This document shows, one piece after another, positions 25,960-35,473 of a stretch of 45,936 nucleotides of DNA; the first letter of the stretch is position 1; every line of letters begins with the position of its first letter. The position numbers and the translations under genes were made by a program. The notes under the pieces were generated by a model, which saw only the letters and a program-made list of their open reading frames with translations, did no database searches and was not told where the DNA came from. Source of the stretch: JAIYCX01 sp964353175 (GTDB lineage: Bacteria > Bdellovibrionota_C > UBA2361 > SZUA-149 > DAOLCO01). The stretch lies in assembly GCA_964353175.1 (NCBI GenBank), contig CAYGUX010000022.1:1-45936 (forward strand), in the 5' to 3' direction.

Positions 25960-28659
25960 TTACTCCACTCCTTTACCATCACCCCTTACTCCTGGCCTAT
26001 TGATAGTATCCGTATCAGCATCAAATAATTTTTCATAGATCATATTTAAAAATGGGTTTGATAGATTCTCACTACTATCCTTAGCAGTACCAACTTCAAG
26101 AACACGGCCCTCCATTGAAACTTGCATTGATAGCTCCATCGCAGATTTAGCATTTCCCACAGCATTGTTATATGGCGGTCCATAATGTCGGCCACTAAGG
26201 CCCCCCGTGTAACTAATTAAATGAGTATAGTCCGAATGTGCTGCCTCTATCAGCTTGTCAAGAATTACAGGCTCACCACTTTTCTCAGCGTCTTTTATTA
26301 ATGTTTTCAATTTAGAGCCACCGGGGATACTACCTAAACTACCTACAAATCCATCTAACTCTTTCATCTGAGCTAAAGATACTTCCGCTTCTAAACGTGG
26401 CATTCCCCTGAACACATGGGGCAAAACAATTCTTTCGCCTTTTTCCCTAGCATCTGCTTTCATAAACTCACCCCAAGTCCATTCCCTATTTACATCGATT
26501 GCTCCTCTTCGTTTAAATCCTTCCTCATTTGAGTTTTTATCATTATATACGGCTGAATCTTCAGCATACTTTTCTAATACTTTGGCAGGTACAGCTTCAT
26601 CTAGTGAAGTCTTATTTGGATCAACTGTTGGCCCAATATGTGGGGCGCCTTCAGGAAGAGCATACATCTTAGCGTTTGCAGGAAGAGGAATTTCCCTGTT
26701 TGGATTCTTTGGATCCACCATCATGTTCGCACTTCTCTCAAAGTTATCTAACTGAGACATTTCTCGTTTATATTGGCCGCGATATTCTTGGTTGCCTACT
26801 GCCACCATCGACTCCATCCATTTATAAACAGCCATCGTATGCAAAGCACGTCCACCAACTATCATACCAGCATTCTCACGAGAAAATAGTGCTTTCCGAG
26901 TATCTTGAGCAATCGCCCTACCGGCCATATCTTGGGCACCTCTTCTAGGATTAAAACCACTTGCAGATTGTCCTGTTGCTTCTGAACCCAGAGCCATATT
27001 ACCAGCCATTTGCCCCAAGCCAGCTTGCAATCTCGGAATATCTCGCTCAACAGTATTCAAAATCTCTCTCATGGATGATTTATTTTCCCAAGTCTTAAAT
27101 CTTTGTGAAGTCTGATCTATACTATTTCTAAACATCTCAAACATTCCAGTTGCCCCTAGGCAAAAATGAGCAGTAAGAAAAGGTACTGAGACTGTTAAGA
27201 ATGAACTTAACTCGAAATATAAATTCTGTGTAGCTAACGGATCGTTATTCAAAATAACGCTAAAAACAGAGGAAGGATCACCCCAATCTATTGTTTCATC
27301 AAATGTATTATTCCTATGCTTTAAAATATGCCAAAACATATCCTTACAGACTAAGACCAAAGCAAAACCAACATCCCAACTCTTAACCCATACCCAGAGA
27401 GAGACCCACATCATAAATTGCATTGCCTTACCTGGGACCACCAACAGTATCGCAAAAAAAGGAAACGCTATTGATAATATATAAAGTAATAAGCCTTGAA
27501 TGTACGGAATGGAAGCTGCAAAATACTTCATAGCAAAATACCCTCCTCTAGCATAAGCTCCAGGAGCATCTCTCATCGCAACAGATAAATCTTGTTGATT
27601 AATAACGTTAGTACCGAATAGTTGTGATTGCAACTGAGAGTTCGAGGAATGGCCTAAAACATTTTTATACATGTGGACTGCAAGGTAGTCTACTGGGATT
27701 GCTTCCTTAGTATCATTCAATACTTCTTCCTTACTAGACTCAGGAGCACTCTCATTTTCTCCCTTATGATAATCAGTCTGATAAGCTCTCTTAGCTCTCG
27801 CCTGAAAACTAGCCCCAATCCATTTCCAAACATTCTTACAACTTGCCCAATAGCCCTGTTTCGGATCATTGATATTTATTCCATCAAATCCAGGTTCTCC
27901 AGCCATTGACTTCAAATATCTCTTAATCTCATAATCAGCTCCCGAGCTAAAAAACATTCCAAAATCATCACCCCAGGCCTTATCTCCTTCAGCCTTAATC
28001 TTAGCTACATCTCCATCACTTCTAACTTGAGAACCAGAGTTCAATAGCTTCTTGGTATCAACACCAGACTGAATATAATTCTGTATAGCATAGGAACATT
28101 CTGCTTGATGACGACTTACTAAAAGTGGTAGTACTCCATCCATTGGCATATCCAATAATAAATATGATAACGCTCGCTCCCTTGCAACAAAACGTAAATG
28201 ATCTCGATTATCTGTATTTACTAATAACTGCGTAATCTCTTGAACCACTTCGGTTGCGATTCCATCAACTAGAGCATAAGCTAAAGAAACCTTCTTAGTA
28301 CCACCATTATCATCGACACTTCTAATATGTTTTAAAAATTCAGTCTGACGACCTATCGAATTGGGTATTTCATAAGAACCCATTTTTGCAACACTACCGT
28401 TTGTTTCAACAGTAGTGGTAACCATAAAGGTATATAGAGTAGGGCCTATTAGAAGGTAAATTCCTTGACGATAATTGCCAAACATCGCAACCGAACCTAT
28501 AGCCATGGCAACTGCAAATAGATAGAAGAGACTTGCGATACTATTTAACTCTGTTAAATTTTCTAAAATTTTAGCTTGATCAATTATGCCTTTTGTTTGT
28601 AGAGTAGCCGCTACAATATGACCGACTCCACCCTCTAGCTGTACAGACATAGAGGGCAT
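25960..28659 (-). CDS. TraG N-terminal-domain-like membrane protein, paralog 3
   Basis: I chose the ATG at 28659 (MPSMSVQLEGG), about 899 residues, because the spacing to VAATLQTKG then matches the other copies and GGAAG lies before it; a GTG at 28716 and an ATG at 28650 are alternatives. The layout is the same: SLFYLFAVAMAIG and YLLIGPTLYTF helices, cysteines in AECSYA and SCKNVW, core IQGLLLYILSIAFPFFAILL, PGKAMQF, WVKSWDVGFALVL and SVPFLTAHF. The tail of about 370 residues is helical, then acidic and proline-rich. It lies three bases before paralog 2. Confidence 0.8.
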   Translation of the reverse strand: MPSMSVQLEGGVGHIVAATLQTKGIIDQAKILENLTELNSIASLFYLFAVAMAIGSVAMFGNYRQGIYLLIGPTLYTFMVTTTVETNGSVAKMGSYEIPNSIGRQTEFLKHIRSVDDNGGTKKVSLAYALVDGIATEVVQEITQLLVNTDNRDHLRFVARERALSYLLLDMPMDGVLPLLVSRHQAECSYAIQNYIQSGVDTKKLLNSGSQVRSDGDVAKIKAEGDKAWGDDFGMFFSSGADYEIKRYLKSMAGEPGFDGININDPKQGYWASCKNVWKWIGASFQARAKRAYQTDYHKGENESAPESSKEEVLNDTKEAIPVDYLAVHMYKNVLGHSSNSQLQSQLFGTNVINQQDLSVAMRDAPGAYARGGYFAMKYFAASIPYIQGLLLYILSIAFPFFAILLVVPGKAMQFMMWVSLWVWVKSWDVGFALVLVCKDMFWHILKHRNNTFDETIDWGDPSSVFSVILNNDPLATQNLYFELSSFLTVSVPFLTAHFCLGATGMFEMFRNSIDQTSQRFKTWENKSSMREILNTVERDIPRLQAGLGQMAGNMALGSEATGQSASGFNPRRGAQDMAGRAIAQDTRKALFSRENAGMIVGGRALHTMAVYKWMESMVAVGNQEYRGQYKREMSQLDNFERSANMMVDPKNPNREIPLPANAKMYALPEGAPHIGPTVDPNKTSLDEAVPAKVLEKYAEDSAVYNDKNSNEEGFKRRGAIDVNREWTWGEFMKADAREKGERIVLPHVFRGMPRLEAEVSLAQMKELDGFVGSLGSIPGGSKLKTLIKDAEKSGEPVILDKLIEAAHSDYTHLISYTGGLSGRHYGPPYNNAVGNAKSAMELSMQVSMEGRVLEVGTAKDSSENLSNPFLNMIYEKLFDADTDTINRPGVRGDGKGVE

Positions 28660-28892
28660 CCATCTTCCAAAAGAGAATCCTTGAAAATCCAATAAAATTT
28701 TTATAACTTCTAACACGTAGCAAACTGAGCAATAATTGATAAATCATAGGGATAAGTCCTAAGAACTTAAAGAACACACTCTAAGCTTCTTAATTATCTA
28801 ATACCCTAATACTTATCTATATTATTAGCGTTTTGCTTCACTTAGGCTCATACGATCAAGGCTAACGCTAGAATAGGCGTTCTATCCGTCCT

Positions 28893-29702
28893 CTACGACT
28901 CTCCACTCCACCACCCCGTAGCCTTATTATAAGCTGAAGACAGTAAACCCTTGCCAACATCCTTCACTGACCCTGCAATCCTACCGATAGGCACAATCGA
29001 CTCAACCACTTCCCCAAAAGCTCCGTATGCCCGTCTAGTTTGACGGCCGGCCAATTTAGCCTTTTCTCCCATCCAAGCTTTCTCCATCTCAGCTAATTTA
29101 AAAGAAACATCACTATGAATACTAGCCATTCCATTACCCATACTAAAATGTTCATAACGATTAAAAGAAACATAGGCTCTTGCCATCTCTGATTGACGGA
29201 AATAAGAAGAATCTCTTTTCTCTTCCATATAGATAGAGTTAGAAAGCTGGATATACTCACTACATTGTTTATAGTAAGTCTGCATCATTTTGACTCTTGC
29301 ATAATCACCCTCTGATAGTGCGTCCGAGACACCACCCAATAGTCTTAGAACTGATATTACAGGATGTCTATCTCCATTAAATGTATCCAATAGATCTCTC
29401 GTCATGGAAAAAGGCGCTATTAAGCCGATATCTCGGCCGATCTTCGAAGCTTCTACCCTAAGTTCTACAATACCATTAAAATTTCTCTCTAACTCTGCAT
29501 CAAATATTGGATTGGTAGGCTGTATCCCAGGCTTCTGTGGAGCGTAGGCATCCCGATACCGTTGAATAGCACGTTGCCTCTCCTCTGATAGGCCACTACT
29601 TGCCGCTATGGATTTTCTAATTTGCTCCGACTGCAAATTAACCATATTGCCATGGGACTTAAATTCCTCGGCGTCAAATTTCATTCCTCTTACCATACTC
29701 AT
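28893..29702 (-). CDS. Unknown helical soluble protein between TraG-like paralogs
   Basis: The 269-residue protein is polar, Arg/Ser/Met-rich and mostly helical, with no signal peptide or membrane segment. The N-terminus resembles a coiled helix (LSEERQRAIQRYRDAYAPQ). I do not recognise it. It sits alone between paralogs 4 and 3 with gaps of about 150 and 230 bases on either side, on the same strand, so a role as a cytoplasmic partner of the TraG-like proteins is an inference from position only. Confidence 0.6.
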   Translation of the reverse strand: MSMVRGMKFDAEEFKSHGNMVNLQSEQIRKSIAASSGLSEERQRAIQRYRDAYAPQKPGIQPTNPIFDAELERNFNGIVELRVEASKIGRDIGLIAPFSMTRDLLDTFNGDRHPVISVLRLLGGVSDALSEGDYARVKMMQTYYKQCSEYIQLSNSIYMEEKRDSSYFRQSEMARAYVSFNRYEHFSMGNGMASIHSDVSFKLAEMEKAWMGEKAKLAGRQTRRAYGAFGEVVESIVPIGRIAGSVKDVGKGLLSSAYNKATGWWSGES

Positions 29703-29849
29703 CCTTAAGTATTAAATTCTTAAATATTCTTTTGTATCTCTTACTCTACTTATATTATGCAAAGAGATAAAGAAACCATGCTCTAAAGGCTTAAAAGCTT
29801 TGTAATTCCAGGATACTACAGGTAGTTTATGTGAATACGTATACTACAA

Positions 29850-31913
29850 TTATTCCTTAGGTTTAGTTGCTGGAAATTGATCTGCAGCTGTATTTTTAGT
29901 TGCCTCCAAAGCGCCACTATTGTCTTGGCTTTCACCAATACCTGTAACGTTACTAATAGCGGTTTTTGCAGCGCTAGCAGCATTAGTAAGGTGATTGAGG
30001 TTATGCTGATAAGCATCTTCCGAACTCGCATTCTTCACGCCCTTATCTAATTTATCAAGGCCTTGAAATGCTGCCACTCCATGCCCACGCAAACTAAACA
30101 TATCACCCTGAGCTCTACCAATTAGAATCTGACCAACTTTTTGAGTAGAATGATAATCTTCAACTGTTTTAGTCAGCTTAGAACTGATATCAGACAGGCC
30201 TCCCATGAAAGCTCCCGCAACGGCTTTTTTTGAACCCAAAATTGCTTCCGCTGTAATAAAAGGCACTGCTCCTATCAATGCAGATACTATTAGCCAATAC
30301 ATACTTATAGAATATGAATAATCCCCACTGTAATGCATTGCTAGTAAATCTACTGGTGTATATTTACCTACTGCATTAGTTTCAAAAAAAGTTGTTTTAG
30401 GTAGTATTTCCCATAATAAATTATCTATTACCATCACCATCGCAAAACCCACATCCCAACTCTTTGCCCAAGCCCACAAAGCCATCCAATTAAAAAAACT
30501 ACTTGCTTGACCAGGCACCAATATTGTTAGTGCAAAAAATGGATAGGTAACAGAAAGAACATACAGAATCATACCCTGAAAATATGGTATCAACATCAGT
30601 AGGGTAAAAGCTTCAAATTGTTTAGAAACAGCCATTGTTTGCGCATTTTGAGATCGCAGTACATCATCCATTCCTTGTAAGCTAGTTGCTCTTCTATTAC
30701 TTGAAGCATCACTTGAAGGTACTACTCCCGACATATCCCCACCCAAGATCCCTTGAAAAGATGTTGAAGCAGAATCTATCGTGCTATTTTTACGAATCAT
30801 CAAAGCACTAAAAATATTCCCAAGGACCTTCATTGATTCTCCAGCTCCCCCCATAGCATCATCAGAGGAGTCAGATGGGAAAGGGCAAGGATCGTCTCCA
30901 CTAGTCCCAGCTCCATCCGCTGGTGTTGTGATCTTATCCTTTGCATCATCATGAATCTTCTCAATTGAAGCTGCACCTTCTACTGAGGCAGCCTCAGCCC
31001 CTACGATATTATTAGTCAGATTCTCTGACTGAGCAGCAAAATCTCTAGTCGCACTCTGCCTAAACCAATTCCATAACTGCAAACAGCTCACAGGTCCGTG
31101 CTCATAGGGTGGAGTTAGACCTCTTGCATATTCAGCTAAATCAACATTCTCAGTTTCTAAATTAAACTTCTTTGTGTCAAAATTATCACAGTACTCTTGC
31201 TTGGCTTTATTATATGGAGCAGTTCCTTGATAGGCCGTATCTCTTTTACCTTTCCCTATCAATCTTGCGTAGTGTATCTGCTGAGCGCATCTTTGAAAAA
31301 AGTATGCCCCCATGGACTTTCCACCGGGAGTAGTAAGATCAAAGGAGAATATGCCTTCCACCATTCTCTGCCTAGCCATAAATAAAATTGCTTTCTTAGC
31401 ATCCTCTGCCATGATTTTCTCAATCAACAACTGATAGATCTCAGAAATCAATTCATTATATTTATGAAAAACGAAGGAAACCTCCGTGGGAGTATCTTGA
31501 CGCCCCATAACTTGCTCTTTTACTCCATCTGGACCCTTAAATGGTCCCATTTGCCACTCTGGGCCTTGAGCACTAATTCGATTCTTCAAACCATTCAACT
31601 CCACCCCTGATACATAGATGAAAATAGGGGGGCCAAGTAATAACCAAAGCGCCGCCTGATATCTACCCATTAAACCCACAGTAAGTAGCGCACTAACGAC
31701 TACACCTAAATAAATCAAAGCACCAAGATCTCCAAACATAGTATTTAAACTTGTTAAAAGTTGATTTTGAGCATGATATCCAACCGATTCCATCGCAGCA
31801 ACTACCACTGTACCTGAGGAAGCACTACTTCCATCAACAGCATACACAGAAGAACTAAGACAAGACAAGACAACAAACAGGCCTATAAATGGTTTAAGAA
31901 AGAATCTAGTCAT
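29850..31913 (-). CDS. TraG N-terminal-domain-like membrane protein, paralog 4, with signal peptide
   Basis: The ATG at 31913 gives 687 residues; a TTG two codons earlier is closer to the AGAGG site. Unlike the other copies, it starts with a cleavable-looking signal peptide (TRFFLKPFIGLFVVLSCLSS, cut near SVYA). The array layout then follows: VVAAMESVGY, helices around GALIYLGVVVSALLTVG and WLLLGPPIFIY, cysteines in QRCAQQ and SCLQLW, and core YFQGMILYVLSVTYPFFALT, PGQASSFF, WAKSWDVGFAMVM and AVPFITAEAILG. The tail of about 140 residues is the shortest. It overlaps the end of paralog 5 by eight bases. Confidence 0.82.
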   Translation of the reverse strand: MTRFFLKPFIGLFVVLSCLSSSVYAVDGSSASSGTVVVAAMESVGYHAQNQLLTSLNTMFGDLGALIYLGVVVSALLTVGLMGRYQAALWLLLGPPIFIYVSGVELNGLKNRISAQGPEWQMGPFKGPDGVKEQVMGRQDTPTEVSFVFHKYNELISEIYQLLIEKIMAEDAKKAILFMARQRMVEGIFSFDLTTPGGKSMGAYFFQRCAQQIHYARLIGKGKRDTAYQGTAPYNKAKQEYCDNFDTKKFNLETENVDLAEYARGLTPPYEHGPVSCLQLWNWFRQSATRDFAAQSENLTNNIVGAEAASVEGAASIEKIHDDAKDKITTPADGAGTSGDDPCPFPSDSSDDAMGGAGESMKVLGNIFSALMIRKNSTIDSASTSFQGILGGDMSGVVPSSDASSNRRATSLQGMDDVLRSQNAQTMAVSKQFEAFTLLMLIPYFQGMILYVLSVTYPFFALTILVPGQASSFFNWMALWAWAKSWDVGFAMVMVIDNLLWEILPKTTFFETNAVGKYTPVDLLAMHYSGDYSYSISMYWLIVSALIGAVPFITAEAILGSKKAVAGAFMGGLSDISSKLTKTVEDYHSTQKVGQILIGRAQGDMFSLRGHGVAAFQGLDKLDKGVKNASSEDAYQHNLNHLTNAASAAKTAISNVTGIGESQDNSGALEATKNTAADQFPATKPKE

Positions 31914-34900
31914 TTTCAAGCTGCCTCTTCAAAGCCTTATCGTGAACCTTGCCTTCCCTAGTACCTCTAGTAGCCTGACCTGGGGTAGAATAAAACGGCA
32001 TGGCTTGTTTTTCAGTGGCATTAAAAAAGTCTTTGGCATTATTCTCAGCTTTTTCTGCTTGATTATAAGTCTCATAAAAGTTCGCTACTATTTGTGCGGC
32101 GAAAAGTGGATTAGCGTGCCCTATCTCACTTATAGTACCTGGCAATTTAAATCTATTGCCATCACCACTAAGCATATCACTCTTCGCTTGCGCAGAATCT
32201 ATCATGGCAGAAACATTTGCCCTCATCTGATCTAAGTTAGAAGCACCAGCATCTAATTGGACCGGTTGAAATACATTACTTTCACTTAGAAAGTTAGCGA
32301 TTTGAAAAAAATTATTTTTATACTCTAGTGGGCGAGATTCTAAGATGGCCAAGTCACTTGACTGCCTCTGATTCATGAACACTGCTTCCTGATCCCAGAC
32401 TATTCCTAACTGAGCTAAAGGGGCAAAACTTGCAATTGATGCTTGCTTCTCTGAAAAGAAACCTCCTTTTTGATACTCTGAGCCACCGATTAAATCTCCT
32501 CTCTGCATCTGACCATTTTCATCTACATTAATTTGATATACAGCTCGATTACCTCCAAATCCATAAGTTGGTTGCTCTGACGCTCCCCCTGGAATGGTCG
32601 CCAATTCCTTAGCAGTACTATCCGCAAACATAAACTGGAAATAATCTCCAACCACTCCCTTCTGGCTCATCAATGCATCAATTCTAGCTTTCGCATTATT
32701 TTTCTCTTCCTCAGTACCGTCTGCATGGAATAATTCATTTCTCATTTCCAAAATAGTTTCAGCACTAAGGCCAAGGTTTCTCTGATGCTGAACAGCAGAC
32801 TCATACCCATTAAAACCTCCTTGATTTATAAGGTTGGACGCAACACTGAAATAATTAAAGGTTCCGGGCTCTCGATTATCTTCGCTTAAACGTTCGCTAA
32901 CTTTAGCCATCATCTCTTCATACCGACCCTCGCCAGCCGCCATAGCCTCTTTTAAATCCTTACTGACGGATCCGTCCTGAAGTAAACCAATTCCCTCTTT
33001 GAGGAAATATCCTCCTAATAGCGCCTTTGCCGCACTAGGATCACTTACAGCTTCCCCCATGGTCTTACCGATTAGCTCTCCCCTAGCAATATCCGCACTT
33101 ACGACTGCGAACATAGTATTAGTGACCATATCAATATGATCTTTCATATTATTACCTTTTGGAGCATTTGTTTCGAAACCTCCACTTAACCTAGTACCTG
33201 CTCCATCTAAGGCAGCAGCATAAGAATCCGCTGACATTTGTAACATCCCCCAACGACCGAACATCTGATCAAAAGCACCCCTTTGCCCAGATTCGTATTT
33301 TAATTCACTCCCAACCATATTAGTATAGACGCTCATAAATTTTCCTGCAGAATCCGTTCCTTTTTTAACCAAACTTGCAGCACCTTTACCTGCTAAATAT
33401 TCAGGAGAAGTTGCCATAGTTCTAATAGCTCCGTAGAAAAACCCTTTCCCATGTCTCAAACCGGCATCTACCCCACCAGCTCCCATGTGTGGTAATTGCT
33501 TAGCCGCCCCCTCAATTCTCGCTCTTAAATCTGATCTCTCGTTAGAAGCTGTGATAGAATACTCACCTGCTTCCCTCATAGCAGCAGCCTTAGAGTTACT
33601 TTCTATTGCTCCAACAAAACTTCCCAGTATAGCTTTTTTAGCTTTAAGAACAATTACCCCTGTAATTATCGGAATCCCCGCAGTAGCCATTGCTAATATC
33701 GTATAGTAGTGAGCGACATTCTGAACATGGTTAAAATTAAACCCCTCCCCTAATACTATCGGCAGCTTCGTCCAATCCCATGCCTCCTTAGTTCTTAACT
33801 CCTCAGATAGACTAAAGTTAGGAAGTAAATTATACATTACTCTTTCAAGTAAAATGACTGCTGCAAATCCGATATCCCAACTTTTTATCCACAACCAAGC
33901 TAAAGGAACATTAAGAAATACCTGAGCTTTACCAGGCAAGAGTACCAGCAATGCTAAGAACGGATAGGATACAGCAATCAAATACAGGCATATCCCTTGA
34001 TAGTAAGGCATATTCATAGCTTTCGCATATAGCTCTCTTCTAGCGGAAGTCATGATATAAATCGGCAAGCCAACTTGCTCAGTATTAGTAATCCCCTGCA
34101 TTAGGTTCATGGTAATAGCTGGAGCATAATCAATCACGGCAACGCCCATACCCACCTGAGACACCGCCGTTGCAACACTTGGCATCATCCCTACAGATAT
34201 CCCCATACCAAGCTGATTACTGGCTAACAATGCATTTTGTATATCTTGAGATTCCTGCGCCATTAGAGTTGTAGAAGCCACTATAGAAGAGTGAGCCTTA
34301 GGATTCATTGGATCTTGGCTATTTTCATGCCTTTTCAGGGCACTCTGAAAAGTATCCATATAGGCTAAATGATTTGCCAGTAATGCCATTGCTACCCCTG
34401 GCTGCAGATCACATACTCCTCCACCATTGCCATCAACTGGAGCATCATCATACAGCTTGCTTGTAAGCAACTTGCAGGCTGTATCAAATCCCTCAGGCTC
34501 AGTCCATGCTCCTACGGAGAGTCTAAGTAAATTAGGAATTCTTTTAGCCGCCTGATCCCATATCATCTCTAAAAACACATCCCAAGCTTCACCACAAGAA
34601 ATTGGAGTCTTTGGGACTTCTCCTGCCCAGGCCTTACTTGTTGCTGGAGTTTTACCCTTTTGTTCCATTAGAAATTCATACAGCTTAGGCGTACCCTTAG
34701 CATCTGAAGTTAAAGTCATGTATTCCATCTCGCCAGCTTTTAAATAGTTATCCCATTGCTGATTCGCTGTTGTGGTATATTTCGTACCCGCCGAAACAGA
34801 ATTAGATGAAATTCCTTCTACTGCCCTAGCCTTAATATAATTTTGTGCAATTCCAAGAGCTGATTGATATAGACGTGGACATTGAACTAATAGTTCCTGT

Positions 34901-35457
34901 TCAAGTATATTAATTTCCTTGGGAGAAGTTGGAAGGGTTCTGGCTATCAATTCCAAACCACGAACCTTTTGCTCTACCATCAAGTCTGCGCCATCCTCAT
35001 GCTTTAGCATCACATCAACAAACTCATTTACAAACTCATTGATCGGATATGCAAAAAGCCAAAATCCTTCCGCCACCTTAATATCCTTTGGTGCATCACG
35101 ACCCGACTTTTTCAATACTTCTTCAACATTTTCCTGCGCTCCTGCCTCTCCCTTCACTCCGATAAAACCTCTAGCCTCTCCTCCTCCTAACTTTGCAACC
35201 ACTCCTCCCACATCCTTTGTGGGGCCTACTAAAAACCAAAATAAAGCAGGGCCAATAATCAAATATCGGGGCGCTCTAAAACTACCAAATAGGACTAAAG
35301 AGAGAAGTCCACCTACAGCACCGATAAAATAGACTAAAGCTCCAGCATCGCGAAAGAAGGACTTAAAGGCGACAATAAATTCGCCTTGAGTCAAGTAACC
35401 AGCCTGTTCTAGAACCGCCGCTACATAAGTTCCTGCTACTGCTACATCTCCCGCCAC
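31906..35457 (-). CDS. TraG N-terminal-domain-like membrane protein, paralog 5, longest copy
   Basis: The GTG start has AAGGAG five bases upstream and gives 1183 residues. The layout is VAAVLEQAGYLTQG, helices ALVYFIGAVGGLLSLVLFG and YLIIGPALFWFLV, cysteines in VQCPRL and SCGEAW, and core YYQGICLYLIAVSYPFLALLV, PGKAQVF, WIKSWDIGFAAVI and AGIPIITGVIVLK (about 482-620). The tail of about 560 residues is helical and soluble and shows no domain I recognise. It is the first TraG-like gene of the run, 16 bases after the exported-protein gene. Confidence 0.82.
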   Translation of the reverse strand: MAGDVAVAGTYVAAVLEQAGYLTQGEFIVAFKSFFRDAGALVYFIGAVGGLLSLVLFGSFRAPRYLIIGPALFWFLVGPTKDVGGVVAKLGGGEARGFIGVKGEAGAQENVEEVLKKSGRDAPKDIKVAEGFWLFAYPINEFVNEFVDVMLKHEDGADLMVEQKVRGLELIARTLPTSPKEINILEQELLVQCPRLYQSALGIAQNYIKARAVEGISSNSVSAGTKYTTTANQQWDNYLKAGEMEYMTLTSDAKGTPKLYEFLMEQKGKTPATSKAWAGEVPKTPISCGEAWDVFLEMIWDQAAKRIPNLLRLSVGAWTEPEGFDTACKLLTSKLYDDAPVDGNGGGVCDLQPGVAMALLANHLAYMDTFQSALKRHENSQDPMNPKAHSSIVASTTLMAQESQDIQNALLASNQLGMGISVGMMPSVATAVSQVGMGVAVIDYAPAITMNLMQGITNTEQVGLPIYIMTSARRELYAKAMNMPYYQGICLYLIAVSYPFLALLVLLPGKAQVFLNVPLAWLWIKSWDIGFAAVILLERVMYNLLPNFSLSEELRTKEAWDWTKLPIVLGEGFNFNHVQNVAHYYTILAMATAGIPIITGVIVLKAKKAILGSFVGAIESNSKAAAMREAGEYSITASNERSDLRARIEGAAKQLPHMGAGGVDAGLRHGKGFFYGAIRTMATSPEYLAGKGAASLVKKGTDSAGKFMSVYTNMVGSELKYESGQRGAFDQMFGRWGMLQMSADSYAAALDGAGTRLSGGFETNAPKGNNMKDHIDMVTNTMFAVVSADIARGELIGKTMGEAVSDPSAAKALLGGYFLKEGIGLLQDGSVSKDLKEAMAAGEGRYEEMMAKVSERLSEDNREPGTFNYFSVASNLINQGGFNGYESAVQHQRNLGLSAETILEMRNELFHADGTEEEKNNAKARIDALMSQKGVVGDYFQFMFADSTAKELATIPGGASEQPTYGFGGNRAVYQINVDENGQMQRGDLIGGSEYQKGGFFSEKQASIASFAPLAQLGIVWDQEAVFMNQRQSSDLAILESRPLEYKNNFFQIANFLSESNVFQPVQLDAGASNLDQMRANVSAMIDSAQAKSDMLSGDGNRFKLPGTISEIGHANPLFAAQIVANFYETYNQAEKAENNAKDFFNATEKQAMPFYSTPGQATRGTREGKVHDKALKRQLEND

Positions 35458-35473
35458 TGTTACTCCTTAATCT

